Shown here: positions 35,506 through 44,334 of the stretch, piece by piece | Layout of the letters: each line of letters opens with the position of its first letter | How positions within the stretch are numbered: the stretch's first letter is position 1 | Source: JBGRQA01 sp041725895 | GTDB taxonomy: Bacteria > Bacteroidota > Bacteroidia > Bacteroidales > Marinifilaceae | Reading direction: 5' to 3' | Assembly: GCA_041725895.1 (NCBI GenBank) | Contig: JBGRQA010000021.1 | Coordinates: forward strand, 1 to 64,000 | Length of the DNA stretch: 64,000 nucleotides | Notes under the pieces: generated by a model | Told to the model about the DNA's origin: nothing | The model's input: the letters and a program-made list of their open reading frames with translations, nothing else | Database searches by the model: none | Program-made: the position numbers and the translations under genes

Positions 35506-36141
35506 TTGGAAAAAAGTGATAAGTCGATATCTAATGTTCAACAACGTATTTTAAAGGCTGCGGGAAAAATCTTTGCTGAAAAAGGATTTAAGAATGCCTC
35601 TGTACGGGAGATCTGTGAAAGTGCCGAGGTTAATGTTGCAGCTATTAATTACCATTTTAGAGGGAAGGAAGCGCTCTACATTGAAGTTGTAAAGCATTGG
35701 AAAAATGTGGCTTTTGAAAAATATCCATTTGATTTTGCCAAAGATGAATCCAATCCACCCGAAGAGCGTCTTCGGTTTTTTATTAAATGCGTTCTGCTTC
35801 ATACTCTTTATGAATTCGAGTCTCCTTGGTTTGGTACGCTGATAACGAGAGAAAGTGTAGAGCCTACGAAAGCAATTCAGGAACTGACAGAGGAAAGTCT
35901 CGGACCTGCTATCAATCTTCTTTTTTCAATCGTAAAACAACTGTTGGGGGAGCGAGCAAGTGAAGATGCAATTCGTCTTTACAGCTCAAGTATTTTAGGG
36001 CAATGTACATTCTATCACTACTCGCCTGATATTATTAAAAAGCATTTTAAAACTCCGGAATTCACTTTAGAAGAAATAGAGAAGATCGCTGAACATATTG
36101 CAAACTTCTCTATAAATGTTATCAAAGGATCTGTTGATTAA
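35506..36141 (+). CDS. TetR/AcrR family regulator with CerR-type C-terminal domain
   Basis: A 211-residue regulator. The N-terminal helix-turn-helix is typical ('QQRILKAAGKIFAEKGFKNA', 'EICESAEVNVAAINYHFRGKEAL'); the C-terminal part ('WFGTLITRESVEPTKAIQEL', 'LGQCTFYHYSPDII') resembles the CerR/DUF1956 type. The start is a TTG placed 7 bp after the Shine-Dalgarno TAGGAG; no ATG fits. TTG start plus strong ribosome site is like Firmicutes, and matches the preceding flavoenzyme gene. It probably represses the flavoenzyme through the dyad in front of it; the ligand may be the enzyme's substrate. Confidence 0.88.
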   Translation: MEKSDKSISNVQQRILKAAGKIFAEKGFKNASVREICESAEVNVAAINYHFRGKEALYIEVVKHWKNVAFEKYPFDFAKDESNPPEERLRFFIKCVLLHTLYEFESPWFGTLITRESVEPTKAIQELTEESLGPAINLLFSIVKQLLGERASEDAIRLYSSSILGQCTFYHYSPDIIKKHFKTPEFTLEEIEKIAEHIANFSINVIKGSVD

Positions 36142-37144
36142 GATAGCTAAAAACAATTTCAATTTTATAAAGGAATGATAGTTGAAGTGTTGAGTCGATT
36201 TAAATTTAATTGACTAAATTAAAAGGGCTCTGCATAAAGGAAAATGTGTTGAATGATCGATTTTCGCCAATTGATCCTTTTTGCGTATTATTTTCGATCC
36301 TTGTCATTCAGCCCCCTTCCTTCTCGCATCGTGGGCCGGATCTTTTGCCATTTTTTTTGATTTAGGGGTGTTCAGGAAAACGATTTGTTGCGGCAATTAT
36401 TGGTGTTTAGAATTCTTTTCTCCTTTTGTTTTTGTCTATTGAAGAGTTTCGCTTTCTGTATTCCCCAAAAGTAATGAAACAAATTTTCACATAAGTTCTT
36501 TGTTGAGAAATAAATGTTTGGATTCATTTGCTATATCTCAGAAATGGATCGGTTTGAAGAATGGCCCATGTCGCGGAGCAACAAGCTATTTGTAGGAATG
36601 TCAATGGCACCTCACCCTATGTCGCGGAGCGACAATCTATTTCCACCACTTTCAAAAGAATATCTGAAAAACATCGGTTTTATATATAAAGTAGAGAATT
36701 GCCCTGTATGTTAATTTCCTGTAGTCAATATTTGTCAATGCCGGGGATATTACCTGGTAGGCATTTTCCCCCGAAGCAATAGCAGCCCGTTAGAAATACA
36801 ATCGTACCGGATTTCGGTGTACTATTGAATATGGGTTGGTTTTTTGCAGAGAATCAATGCTGTAGGATTATTTTTATGAAAAAAAAAGAAAAAACTTGTG
36901 TGATTTTGCAATCAATTACATATATTCGTGGCATGATGGTGTATTAATAGAATAGAACACTAGTCGACAAATGCGGTTTTTGAACCGAATTAAAATGATT
37001 CGGATTTTGGCTTGCCCGGTACTAAAGGGTTTCAAAATAGGTATAAAACTGTAACTTAGAAGAGAAGTTCTGTTGAGAGATATCTGTAGGCAGTAGGGTT
37101 TGAAAATGGGGGGATCGGTTGTCTCTGTGAAAAATTACTTGCAA
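36142..37144. other. 1-kb gap with palindromic repeats
   Basis: No credible gene. It contains two copies of a TGTCGC palindrome (entered separately), which also create a 66-codon false frame at 36514-36714. The left part (36230-36500) is A/T-rich with no recognisable feature; the right part should hold the promoter for the ABC ATPase, but no consensus element was found with proper spacing. Confidence 0.45.
36569..36634. repeat. Pair of TGTCGC-GGA-GCGACA palindromes
   Basis: Copy 2 (36620-36634) is a perfect 6-bp inverted repeat with GGA loop; copy 1 (36569-36583) differs by one base (GCAACA). Both are followed by A(A/T)CTATTT-like sequence, so the repeat unit is about 27 bp and the copies are 51 bp apart. 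This is the look of REP-type elements. Confidence 0.65.
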
Positions 37145-38029
37145 ATGCAGATTAGAATTGAAGATTTAAGTAAAACCTACCCCAACGGCAAGAAAGCCCT
37201 GAACGGGATCAACCTGGAGATTGAAAACGGGATGTTTGGGCTTTTGGGACCCAATGGAGCAGGCAAATCAAGTTTGATGCGCATCCTGGTAACCCTTATG
37301 AAACCGAGCCAGGGCATCGTAAAAATGAATAATTACGATTTGCTGAAGGACCGGGGGGAGATTCGGAAGATACTGGGCTACCTGCCACAGGACTTCCGTT
37401 TTTTTACCAAGTTAAAAACCTGGGAGTTTCTGGATTATGCGGCAGCCCTGTCCGGTATTAAAAGCAGGAAGCAGCGCCTGCACAAGGTGGACGAATGGCT
37501 GGAGAGGGTGGGACTGTTTGATGTTCGGGAGCGAAATGCCAACAAGCTTTCCGGGGGAATGAAGCGTCGTTTGGGGATTGCACAGGCACTGATCGGAGAT
37601 CCCAAAATTATTGTGGTGGATGAGCCCACCACCGGCCTTGATCCTGAGGAAAGAATCCGGTTCCGGAATATCCTTTCCGAACTCAGCCAGCAAGATGTAA
37701 TTATTATCCTTTCCACTCATATTGTGGGGGATATCTCCAGTGTTTGCAGTGATTTGGCCCTTTTGGACAGGGGAACTCTCCAATTTAAAGGTTCTCCCGA
37801 GGAGCTGATCAACAAAACCCGGGGGCACGTTTGGCAGGTGAATACTTCCGGTACCGAATACGATAGGATAAAAGACAAGTATGCTGTTATTTCTACCATT
37901 CCCTCCGAGGATGGTTGGGAAGTGCAGGTGGTGGGGAATGATATAGAGGTGGAACATGCCATCGAAATTGAGCCCAACCTGGAGCATGCCTACGTTTATT
38001 TTATGGAACATTTAACAACACACCTATAG
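37145..38029 (+). CDS. ABC transporter ATP-binding protein
   Basis: A 294-residue nucleotide-binding protein of the ABC-2/drug-exporter group. Walker A 'GPNGAGKSS', Q-loop 'YLPQDFRFF', signature 'LSGGMKRR', Walker B 'IIVVDEPTTGLD' and switch His ('STHIV') are intact; a C-terminal extension of about 80 residues follows. The ATG was chosen because the first conserved strand 'IRIEDLSKTYPNGKKAL' begins just after it; a TTG or ATG up to 15 codons upstream is possible. It lies 16 bp before the permease fusion and would power it. Its core is strikingly similar to the ABC part of the 1591-residue fusion downstream. Confidence 0.93.
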   Translation: MQIRIEDLSKTYPNGKKALNGINLEIENGMFGLLGPNGAGKSSLMRILVTLMKPSQGIVKMNNYDLLKDRGEIRKILGYLPQDFRFFTKLKTWEFLDYAAALSGIKSRKQRLHKVDEWLERVGLFDVRERNANKLSGGMKRRLGIAQALIGDPKIIVVDEPTTGLDPEERIRFRNILSELSQQDVIIILSTHIVGDISSVCSDLALLDRGTLQFKGSPEELINKTRGHVWQVNTSGTEYDRIKDKYAVISTIPSEDGWEVQVVGNDIEVEHAIEIEPNLEHAYVYFMEHLTTHL

Positions 38030-38045
38030 CTTTATACCTCCTTCT

Positions 38046-41000
38046 ATGTTTTCGATACACACCCTAAAAACCGTTGCCAAATTTGAGATGCGTACCCTGT
38101 TGCGATCCTGGTTCTTTCGAATTTTTGCCGGGTTATCCATTGTTGGCCTTGGTATTTATAACATTGCCGTATTTGTGGAAACCAGTGGGGCCCCCTGGAT
38201 CTACCGAGCATTGCCGGCCTCAATTCCCTATGCCAACCTGATTGTTCTGAACCTGGGACAGGCCATTGTGGCGGTATTCCTGGCCTCGGAATTTCTAAAG
38301 CAGGACCGGAAAAATGATTCCGTAGAGGTGATCTATGCCCGGTCTATGACCAATGCCGAATACATCCTGGGAAAAGCCCTGGGAATACTTTTTGTTTTCT
38401 TTATTCTGAATCTGATTGTTCTGGTAATGGGGATGGGCTTCTCCTTTCTGAGCAGTGATTCGGCCCAGGGAATCGGAGAATTCTTCTTCTATCCTTTGCT
38501 CATTAGTGTTCCCACCCTGGTGTTTATCCTGGGCTTGTCCTTTTTCCTGATGATTCTGTTGAAGAACCAGGCCATTACTTTTATTGTACTGTTGGGCTAC
38601 ATTGCCCTTACCATATTCTATCTGAATACAAAATATTACCACCTGTTCGATTACATTGCCTACCAGGTGCCCATGATGAACTCTACCATTGGCGGTTTTG
38701 GCAATTTAGAGGAAGTGTTGATGCACCGGGGCATCTATTTCTTTATCGGACTGGGTTTGATTCTTTTCACAGTATTTAAGCTGGAGCGATTGCCGCAGTC
38801 CCGGAAACTGACTTCCTTTCCTCTCTACCTGGCTGTGCTCTCCTTACTGGTGGGGGGCTACTACACGATGCGGTACATCGATCTGAAGAAGGGGAACCTG
38901 GAATTTAAGCAGGAGATGATTGCCCTGAACAACAAGTATGTGGATACGCCCAGGGTGCATGTTGATTCCTGTGGGATAGAACTGCAGCATAAGGGGCAGG
39001 AGATTGCCGTTCAGGCGCGACTGAAGATTCGGAATGGAAGCCATTTCCCACTGGATACACTCATTTTTCAATTGAATCCGGCCCTGCATGTTCTGTCTGT
39101 TCAATTGAACGGTCAACCAGTGGATTACCAAAGGGAGCTGCATCTGTTGAAATTGAACTACCCCGGGCAAATGCAGGCTGGGAAAAAGGCTCAGCTTACT
39201 ATGAAATACCAGGGGCCAATTGATGAGCGCACTCATTTTCTGGATCTGGATAGGGAGGAATACAAGGATAATTTTTCCCTTGAAATTTTTAGGGTGCGAA
39301 AGCGTTATGCCTACCTGCAGGAGAATTTCGTTTGCCTGACAAGTGAAGCTCTGTGGTATCCCATTGCAGGGGTGGGCTATGCTTCGCAGCGACCGGCTTG
39401 CTACCTGCCCGATTTTACAAGGTATTCCCTTCGGGTGAAGACGGGCAAAGGTATGGTTGCCGTATCCCAGGGAAAAGAGTTGGAGGCAGAAAAGGGGAGC
39501 TATGAATTTCATCCGGAAGCCCCACTGCCTAAAATCAGTTTGCTGATTGGCAACTACAAAAAGTATTCGGTGGCTGTAGACTCCATTAACTATTCCCTCT
39601 TCACGATTGAGGGGAACCAGTTCTTTGAGGAGCATTTCAAGGCCGTTTCGGATAGTTTGCCCTCCCTTATCCGGGAGCTGAAGAACGAATACGAAAGCAA
39701 GCTGGGGCTGGAATATCCATTCAAACGATTTGCTTTGGCCGAGGTGCCCATTCATTTTGCTTTGGATAAGCATCTGTGGGGTGTGAGTAGCGAGGCGGTT
39801 CAGCCCGAGATTCTATTCTATCCCGAGAAAGGGGTTGTTTTGGAGGATACGGATTTCAGGAAACGAAAGAAACGATTCGAAAAGCGGATGAAGCGGGACA
39901 ACGAGGAAGTGTCTGAGGAGGAACTGCAGGCCCGCATGTTTAAACGATTCGTGAGAGGCAACTACATGGCGCCGCCCAGTGAGTGGTACATGTTCCGCAG
40001 GGTTGTGGATCGACACACCTTTACCCTTTTTCCCAATTACTACAACTATGTAACCCAATTGCATTCGGAGGAATATCCGGTGCTGAATATGGCCTTGGCC
40101 GTTTACCTTCGGGAAAGGAGCACTTCTTCCGGAACCTCTTCCCGTTGGGCATTTGAGGGGATCAGTAAAGGGGAGCGGATCAACCTGGAGTTGAAACGGG
40201 CAGCCTTGGAGGAATTGATGCTAACAGGTGTGGAGAATTCCAAAAATGAGGAGGAAAAGATTTCGCTCAATGATGTGATTCTGGCCAAGGGTGATTACCT
40301 GTTTTCCCTCTTTCGTGCCCGGTATGGTGAGGCGGAATTTAACCAGTTGCTGAACCGGTTTGTAAGGGAGCACCAAAACTCTGCATTTGAATTCCGGGAG
40401 TTGGATACGATACTGCAGGAGCAGTTTGGGGAATCCATTACCGGCGAAGTGAACAATTGGTATCATCTGAAGCAATTGCCCGGTTTCCTGGTTCGCGATA
40501 TTCAGACCTACAAGGTGAAGGAGAAGGAGCATGTTAAGTACCAGGTTCGTTTCAAGATTTCCAACCCCGAGGCTGTGGATGGAATTGTTACGGTGAACGT
40601 GGAGATGAACGATCCCAACCAGCGTGGCAGGAGAAGAAGAAGAAATGAGGAGGGACCGGAATTCACCCGTAAGATTCATGTGCCTGCCGGAACGGCTCGT
40701 GAGGTTGGTTTTGTTTTTACCACCGAACCTTCACGTATGAATCTGTACACCCACATTTCTGAAAATCTGCCCAACAACCTGGTGTACGACTTTGCTTCCT
40801 TTGATGAGGTGAAACGAACCGCAGCTCTGGATGAGATTCGGGAAACGGAATTTTTTGAGGATTTGCTGGTGGAGAACGAAATTGTGGTGGACAATGAGGA
40901 CGAAGGTTTTGAATACCAGCAGGTATCCAACAAAAGCTATCTGAAACAGCTGGTGGATTCCAGGAAAAAAGCACCGCACAAGTATTCCCGCTTCATTTAC

Positions 41001-41393
41001 TGGTATCCGCCCAATGAGTGGAAGACTGTGCTTCGTTCCGGTTTTTACGGCAAGTACGTACGATCGGCGATGTATACCAAAACCGGCCAGGGCGACCGGA
41101 CGGCCACCTGGAAAGCACCGGTGAAGCAGGGGGGCTATTATGATATCTACTGCTATATCGAGAAGGTGAACCATAGCTGGAGAAAGCAGAAACGGAAGGC
41201 CAATTACAATTTCAGGGTACATCATGAAGGAGGGGTAGAGGAAGTCACCAAAACCGACCAGGAACTGGAAAAGGGGTGGAATTACCTGGGCTCTTTCTAT
41301 GTTACTCTTGAAACAGCAAAAGTAGAACTGAGCAACCGATCTGTGGGATCCTATCTCTTTGCCGATGCCATCAAATGGGTGAGGAATAAATAG
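38046..41393 (+). CDS. ABC-2 permease / degenerate M1 peptidase / golvesin-like fusion
   Basis: A 1115-residue protein. Residues 1-300 contain about seven membrane helices of an ABC-2 type permease. Residues about 305-850 resemble the M1 aminopeptidase fold (N-terminal beta domain, 'YESKLGLEYPFKRFALAEVP'), as in known permease/M1 fusions of Bacteroidota, but no HExxH zinc motif exists; at its expected place is 'QLHSEEYPVLNMALAVYL'. The last ~165 residues match golvesin/xanthan-lyase binding-domain style: 'VDNEDEGFEYQQV', 'ATWKAPVKQGGYYDIYCYIE', 'GWNYLGSFYV', 'LFADAIKWV'. It pairs with the ATPase just upstream. Being a transporter with an extracytoplasmic binding part, rather than a peptidase, is the likely role. 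Confidence 0.82.
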   Translation: MFSIHTLKTVAKFEMRTLLRSWFFRIFAGLSIVGLGIYNIAVFVETSGAPWIYRALPASIPYANLIVLNLGQAIVAVFLASEFLKQDRKNDSVEVIYARSMTNAEYILGKALGILFVFFILNLIVLVMGMGFSFLSSDSAQGIGEFFFYPLLISVPTLVFILGLSFFLMILLKNQAITFIVLLGYIALTIFYLNTKYYHLFDYIAYQVPMMNSTIGGFGNLEEVLMHRGIYFFIGLGLILFTVFKLERLPQSRKLTSFPLYLAVLSLLVGGYYTMRYIDLKKGNLEFKQEMIALNNKYVDTPRVHVDSCGIELQHKGQEIAVQARLKIRNGSHFPLDTLIFQLNPALHVLSVQLNGQPVDYQRELHLLKLNYPGQMQAGKKAQLTMKYQGPIDERTHFLDLDREEYKDNFSLEIFRVRKRYAYLQENFVCLTSEALWYPIAGVGYASQRPACYLPDFTRYSLRVKTGKGMVAVSQGKELEAEKGSYEFHPEAPLPKISLLIGNYKKYSVAVDSINYSLFTIEGNQFFEEHFKAVSDSLPSLIRELKNEYESKLGLEYPFKRFALAEVPIHFALDKHLWGVSSEAVQPEILFYPEKGVVLEDTDFRKRKKRFEKRMKRDNEEVSEEELQARMFKRFVRGNYMAPPSEWYMFRRVVDRHTFTLFPNYYNYVTQLHSEEYPVLNMALAVYLRERSTSSGTSSRWAFEGISKGERINLELKRAALEELMLTGVENSKNEEEKISLNDVILAKGDYLFSLFRARYGEAEFNQLLNRFVREHQNSAFEFRELDTILQEQFGESITGEVNNWYHLKQLPGFLVRDIQTYKVKEKEHVKYQVRFKISNPEAVDGIVTVNVEMNDPNQRGRRRRRNEEGPEFTRKIHVPAGTAREVGFVFTTEPSRMNLYTHISENLPNNLVYDFASFDEVKRTAALDEIRETEFFEDLLVENEIVVDNEDEGFEYQQVSNKSYLKQLVDSRKKAPHKYSRFIYWYPPNEWKTVLRSGFYGKYVRSAMYTKTGQGDRTATWKAPVKQGGYYDIYCYIEKVNHSWRKQKRKANYNFRVHHEGGVEEVTKTDQELEKGWNYLGSFYVTLETAKVELSNRSVGSYLFADAIKWVRNK

Positions 41394-41421
41394 CTTTTGT
41401 TACGAAACTAAATATTTGTCT

Positions 41422-41556
41422 TTTACCCCGAAGGGGTAGAATGTGAGTAGCCTGGGGGAAATCCCCGGGAAAAGAATACGAAGATAAAAGCGACGGTTTG
41501 TTATGATAATTAAAGCACAAATGATATTCCCGTCGCAAGGAATTATAGCCCAATAG
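41422..41556. repeat. Multi-hairpin intergenic repeat element
   Basis: Three hairpins in a row: TACCCC-gaa-GGGGTA (41424-41438), CTGGGG/CCCCGG with AAAT-type loop (41452-41468) and ATTCC/GGAAT (41526-41543). The wording (CCCCGAAGGGGTA..., ...CCCGTCGCAAGGAATTATAGCCC) resembles a dispersed intergenic element I know from other Bacteroidota. It separates the ABC pair from the TolC-RND genes. Confidence 0.5.
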
Positions 41557-41614
41557 AGGTCTTGTCCTGACACAAACAAATTGTAAAAACGATAATATCA
41601 AAATACACGCTACC

Positions 41615-43117
41615 ATGAATACGAACCACACACGCATGATAATTGGGAAATGCCTTTTGATTGCAGGGGCTCTTCTGCTCAATACAATGGTTTCCTTTTC
41701 GCAAAGGCAGATTACTTTGAAGGAGGCCCTAAACATTGCTTTCGAGAATAGTCCCGAGATTAGAAAAACAAGACTGGAAATGGAGCAGCGGAGGGAACTC
41801 CTGAATGCCAACCTGGCTGCTTTGAAATCGCGATTCACCCTGGATGTTTCGCCCATTCAGTACCAAAAAAGACAAACCTACGATGAATTTACCTCTCAAT
41901 GGTATACTTCGGAGAACAAGGGGGCCAATGGAAGCTTTTCGGTGACTCAGCCCATTCAACTGACTGATGGAACACTGATTCTGAAGAATGATTTTGCTTA
42001 CCAGGATAATTATTCCGAAGCAGGGAATACAACCAATAAAGGCTACAACAACTCCTTGTACTTGCGTTACGATCAACCTCTTTTCAAATACAACAAAACC
42101 AAAATGGGGTTGAAGCGAAATGAGTTGAGTTTGGAGAATGCGACTCTAACTCATTCCATTCAGATGTTGAGTATGGAAAGTCAGGTGAGTAGGGCATTCT
42201 ACAATATTTACCAGAAACAGATGGGACTGAAAGTTGCGAAAGAGGATTTCGAGAATCAAAAAATCAGCAAGAAAATTATTGAAAGCAAGGTAGAGGGTGG
42301 CTTGATGGCGAAGGAAGAACTTTACCAGGCGGAGTTGAACTACGCCACCAGCGAATCTGCTGTAAAGGACCGGGTTGTGGATCTGGAGAATGCGATGGAT
42401 GAATTCAAGCAATTGTTGGGACTGTCTCTGTTTGAAAAGATCGATGTAAAAACCGATATTGAGTATGTTCCTGTTGTGGTGGATTTGGAGAAGGCGATTC
42501 AGAATGGATTGGCTCAACGGCTGGAACTGTCGCAGCGGAAAATTGATTTGAACAATGCCGAGTTCGATCTGATAGAGACCGCTGCCCGGAATAAGTTTAG
42601 CGGTAATGTGGGGCTCTCCTTCGGTTACATGGGCAACGATTCCAAATTTCAGGATATCTACAATAGGCCCACCAAAAGTCCGGAAGTGGGAATTACCTTT
42701 TCCATTCCGGTATTTGATTGGGGAGAACGCAAAGCCAGAATTCGGGCGGCCGAACTGGAAATTGAATCCCGTCAGATCGATATGAAACAACTGGAGGATG
42801 ATATTGTGATCAAGATTCGAAGAACCTACCGGGATCTGAATAACTATACCCGAAAAATAAGTATTGAAAACCAGAATGTGAAGAATGCGCAGTTAACCTA
42901 CGATATCAACCTGGAGCGTTACCGGAACGGTGATCTGACCAGTATGGATCTGGAGCGATTCCAAAGTCAGCTTTCGGAGAAAAAGATGAGTCTTGTAAAT
43001 GCAAAGATCTCCTATAAACTGGAGCTTCTGAATATGAAGATTCAGTCCCTTTGGGATTTTGAGAACAATAGATCCTTCGTTCCGCAGGAACTGCAACGCA
43101 ACATGAAATCGGAGTAA
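41615..43117 (+). CDS. TolC family outer membrane protein
   Basis: A 500-residue outer-membrane channel protein with signal peptide (through FSQRQ). Two repeats rich in long coiled helices start with the typical 'ITLKEALNIAFENSPEIRKT' and, in the second half, 'LEKAIQNGLAQRLELSQRKI' and 'GVITF..VFDWGERKARI'-like sequence. It provides the exit duct for the adaptor and pumps that follow. Spacing to the adaptor gene is 66 bp, consistent with one operon. Confidence 0.93.
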   Translation: MNTNHTRMIIGKCLLIAGALLLNTMVSFSQRQITLKEALNIAFENSPEIRKTRLEMEQRRELLNANLAALKSRFTLDVSPIQYQKRQTYDEFTSQWYTSENKGANGSFSVTQPIQLTDGTLILKNDFAYQDNYSEAGNTTNKGYNNSLYLRYDQPLFKYNKTKMGLKRNELSLENATLTHSIQMLSMESQVSRAFYNIYQKQMGLKVAKEDFENQKISKKIIESKVEGGLMAKEELYQAELNYATSESAVKDRVVDLENAMDEFKQLLGLSLFEKIDVKTDIEYVPVVVDLEKAIQNGLAQRLELSQRKIDLNNAEFDLIETAARNKFSGNVGLSFGYMGNDSKFQDIYNRPTKSPEVGITFSIPVFDWGERKARIRAAELEIESRQIDMKQLEDDIVIKIRRTYRDLNNYTRKISIENQNVKNAQLTYDINLERYRNGDLTSMDLERFQSQLSEKKMSLVNAKISYKLELLNMKIQSLWDFENNRSFVPQELQRNMKSE

Positions 43118-43183
43118 TACAGATTCCATGTTTTTAAGATATAGTATAAACTCAAATTGTTAACCCTACAAATCTCGACTATA

Positions 43184-44233
43184 ATGAAACGATTACTTTT
43201 TGTCATCTTGAGTACGGCTGTTATGACTGCCTGCAATCAAAAGGAGACCGATCTGAGCAAGGATATTTCCGTTCCCGTATCTGTTTTGGAACTCCAACCC
43301 AAAACCATCGAAAAATATATAAGTACTACCGGTACGGTAAATCCGGTAAAAACAGTCAACCTGAAATCAGAAATTGCAGGGAACTACAAGCTGCAAATCA
43401 ATCCCGCAACTGGTCGCCCCTATGCTTTGGGAGACCAGGTAAAGGAAGGTGCCGATGTGATTGTGTTGGAAGACAAGGAGTACGAGAACAACATAAAGCT
43501 ATCCTCCCTGGAGTTGCGATTGCAGATCTCTAAACAGGTGTACGAAAAGCAACAATCCCTTCATAAAATGGGTGGTGTGACGCTAACCGAGCTGAAGAAT
43601 GCAGAGATTGATTACATCAATGCCAAATACTCTTACGAGGATGGTCTTTTGCGTATGGCAAAGATGAAGGTAAAGGCCCCCTTCTCCGGTATCCTTACCG
43701 ATTTGACCTACTACACGCCCAATACCCGTGTTGCTGCTAATTCTCCAATGCTGGCACTGATGGATTACAGCAAGCTGCACATGGAGATCAACCTGGCAGA
43801 GAAGAACATCAATATGGTAAAGACAGGTCAGGAAGTGAGGATTATGAACTATACCATTCCGGATGATACGCTGAAGGGGAATCTGTCTCAGATGTCTCCT
43901 GCTATTGATGCCGAAACCCGATCGTTTAAGGCTGTGGTTGACATTAGCAATTCCGAATTGTTACTACGTCCGGGCATGTTTGCCAAGGGGGAAATTGTGG
44001 TGGCTTCGGTGGACAGTGCTATTGTAATTCCAAAGGAGGTGATCCAATCCAAGCAGCGGGGCAATACTGTTTTTGTGATCAACAAAGGATTGGCGCAGGA
44101 GCGAATCATCAGCTTCGGATTGGAGAATCCGGCCGAGGTGCAGGTGATTTCAGGGTTGGACCGAAAAGACCGTTTGGTAGTGAAAGGCTTTGAAACCCTG
44201 CGGAATCGCTCCAAAGTAAAGGTGGTGAAGTAG
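43184..44233 (+). CDS. RND efflux periplasmic adaptor subunit, lipoprotein
   Basis: A 349-residue membrane-fusion protein with lipobox VMTAC after a short signal. Order of parts: N-terminal strands 'ISTTGTVNPVKTVNLKSEIA', half lipoyl domain, a short helical hairpin ('LRLQISKQVYEKQQSLHKMG'), second lipoyl half ('MKVKAPFSGILTDL'), beta-barrel and membrane-proximal domain ('GLENPAEVQVISGL'). The ATG gives the lipoprotein signal; an upstream TTG would add nine unsuitable residues. It bridges TolC and the RND pumps. Confidence 0.93.
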   Translation: MKRLLFVILSTAVMTACNQKETDLSKDISVPVSVLELQPKTIEKYISTTGTVNPVKTVNLKSEIAGNYKLQINPATGRPYALGDQVKEGADVIVLEDKEYENNIKLSSLELRLQISKQVYEKQQSLHKMGGVTLTELKNAEIDYINAKYSYEDGLLRMAKMKVKAPFSGILTDLTYYTPNTRVAANSPMLALMDYSKLHMEINLAEKNINMVKTGQEVRIMNYTIPDDTLKGNLSQMSPAIDAETRSFKAVVDISNSELLLRPGMFAKGEIVVASVDSAIVIPKEVIQSKQRGNTVFVINKGLAQERIISFGLENPAEVQVISGLDRKDRLVVKGFETLRNRSKVKVVK

Positions 44234-44262
44234 GATAAAGACGGGAATTTTTCAACTTGCTA

Positions 44263-44301
44263 CTTGTCACTTGTGACTAGTTACTAGTAGCAAGTGACAA
44301 G
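44263..44301. repeat. Palindromic intergenic repeat, copy B
   Basis: Perfect 11-bp arms CTTGTCACTTG / CAAGTGACAAG around a loop containing ACTAGT twice. Same vocabulary as copy A (ACTAGT, CTTGTC). It lies between adaptor and pump genes inside the operon. Confidence 0.7.
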
Positions 44302-44334
44302 ATGAGAATAGCTCAAACAAGAAATTACTAACAC

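Noticed and set aside
36514..36714. Frame of 66 codons with MSRSNKLF / MSRSDNLF repeats
   Set aside because: The repeat in the protein is the palindromic DNA element; no coding evidence.
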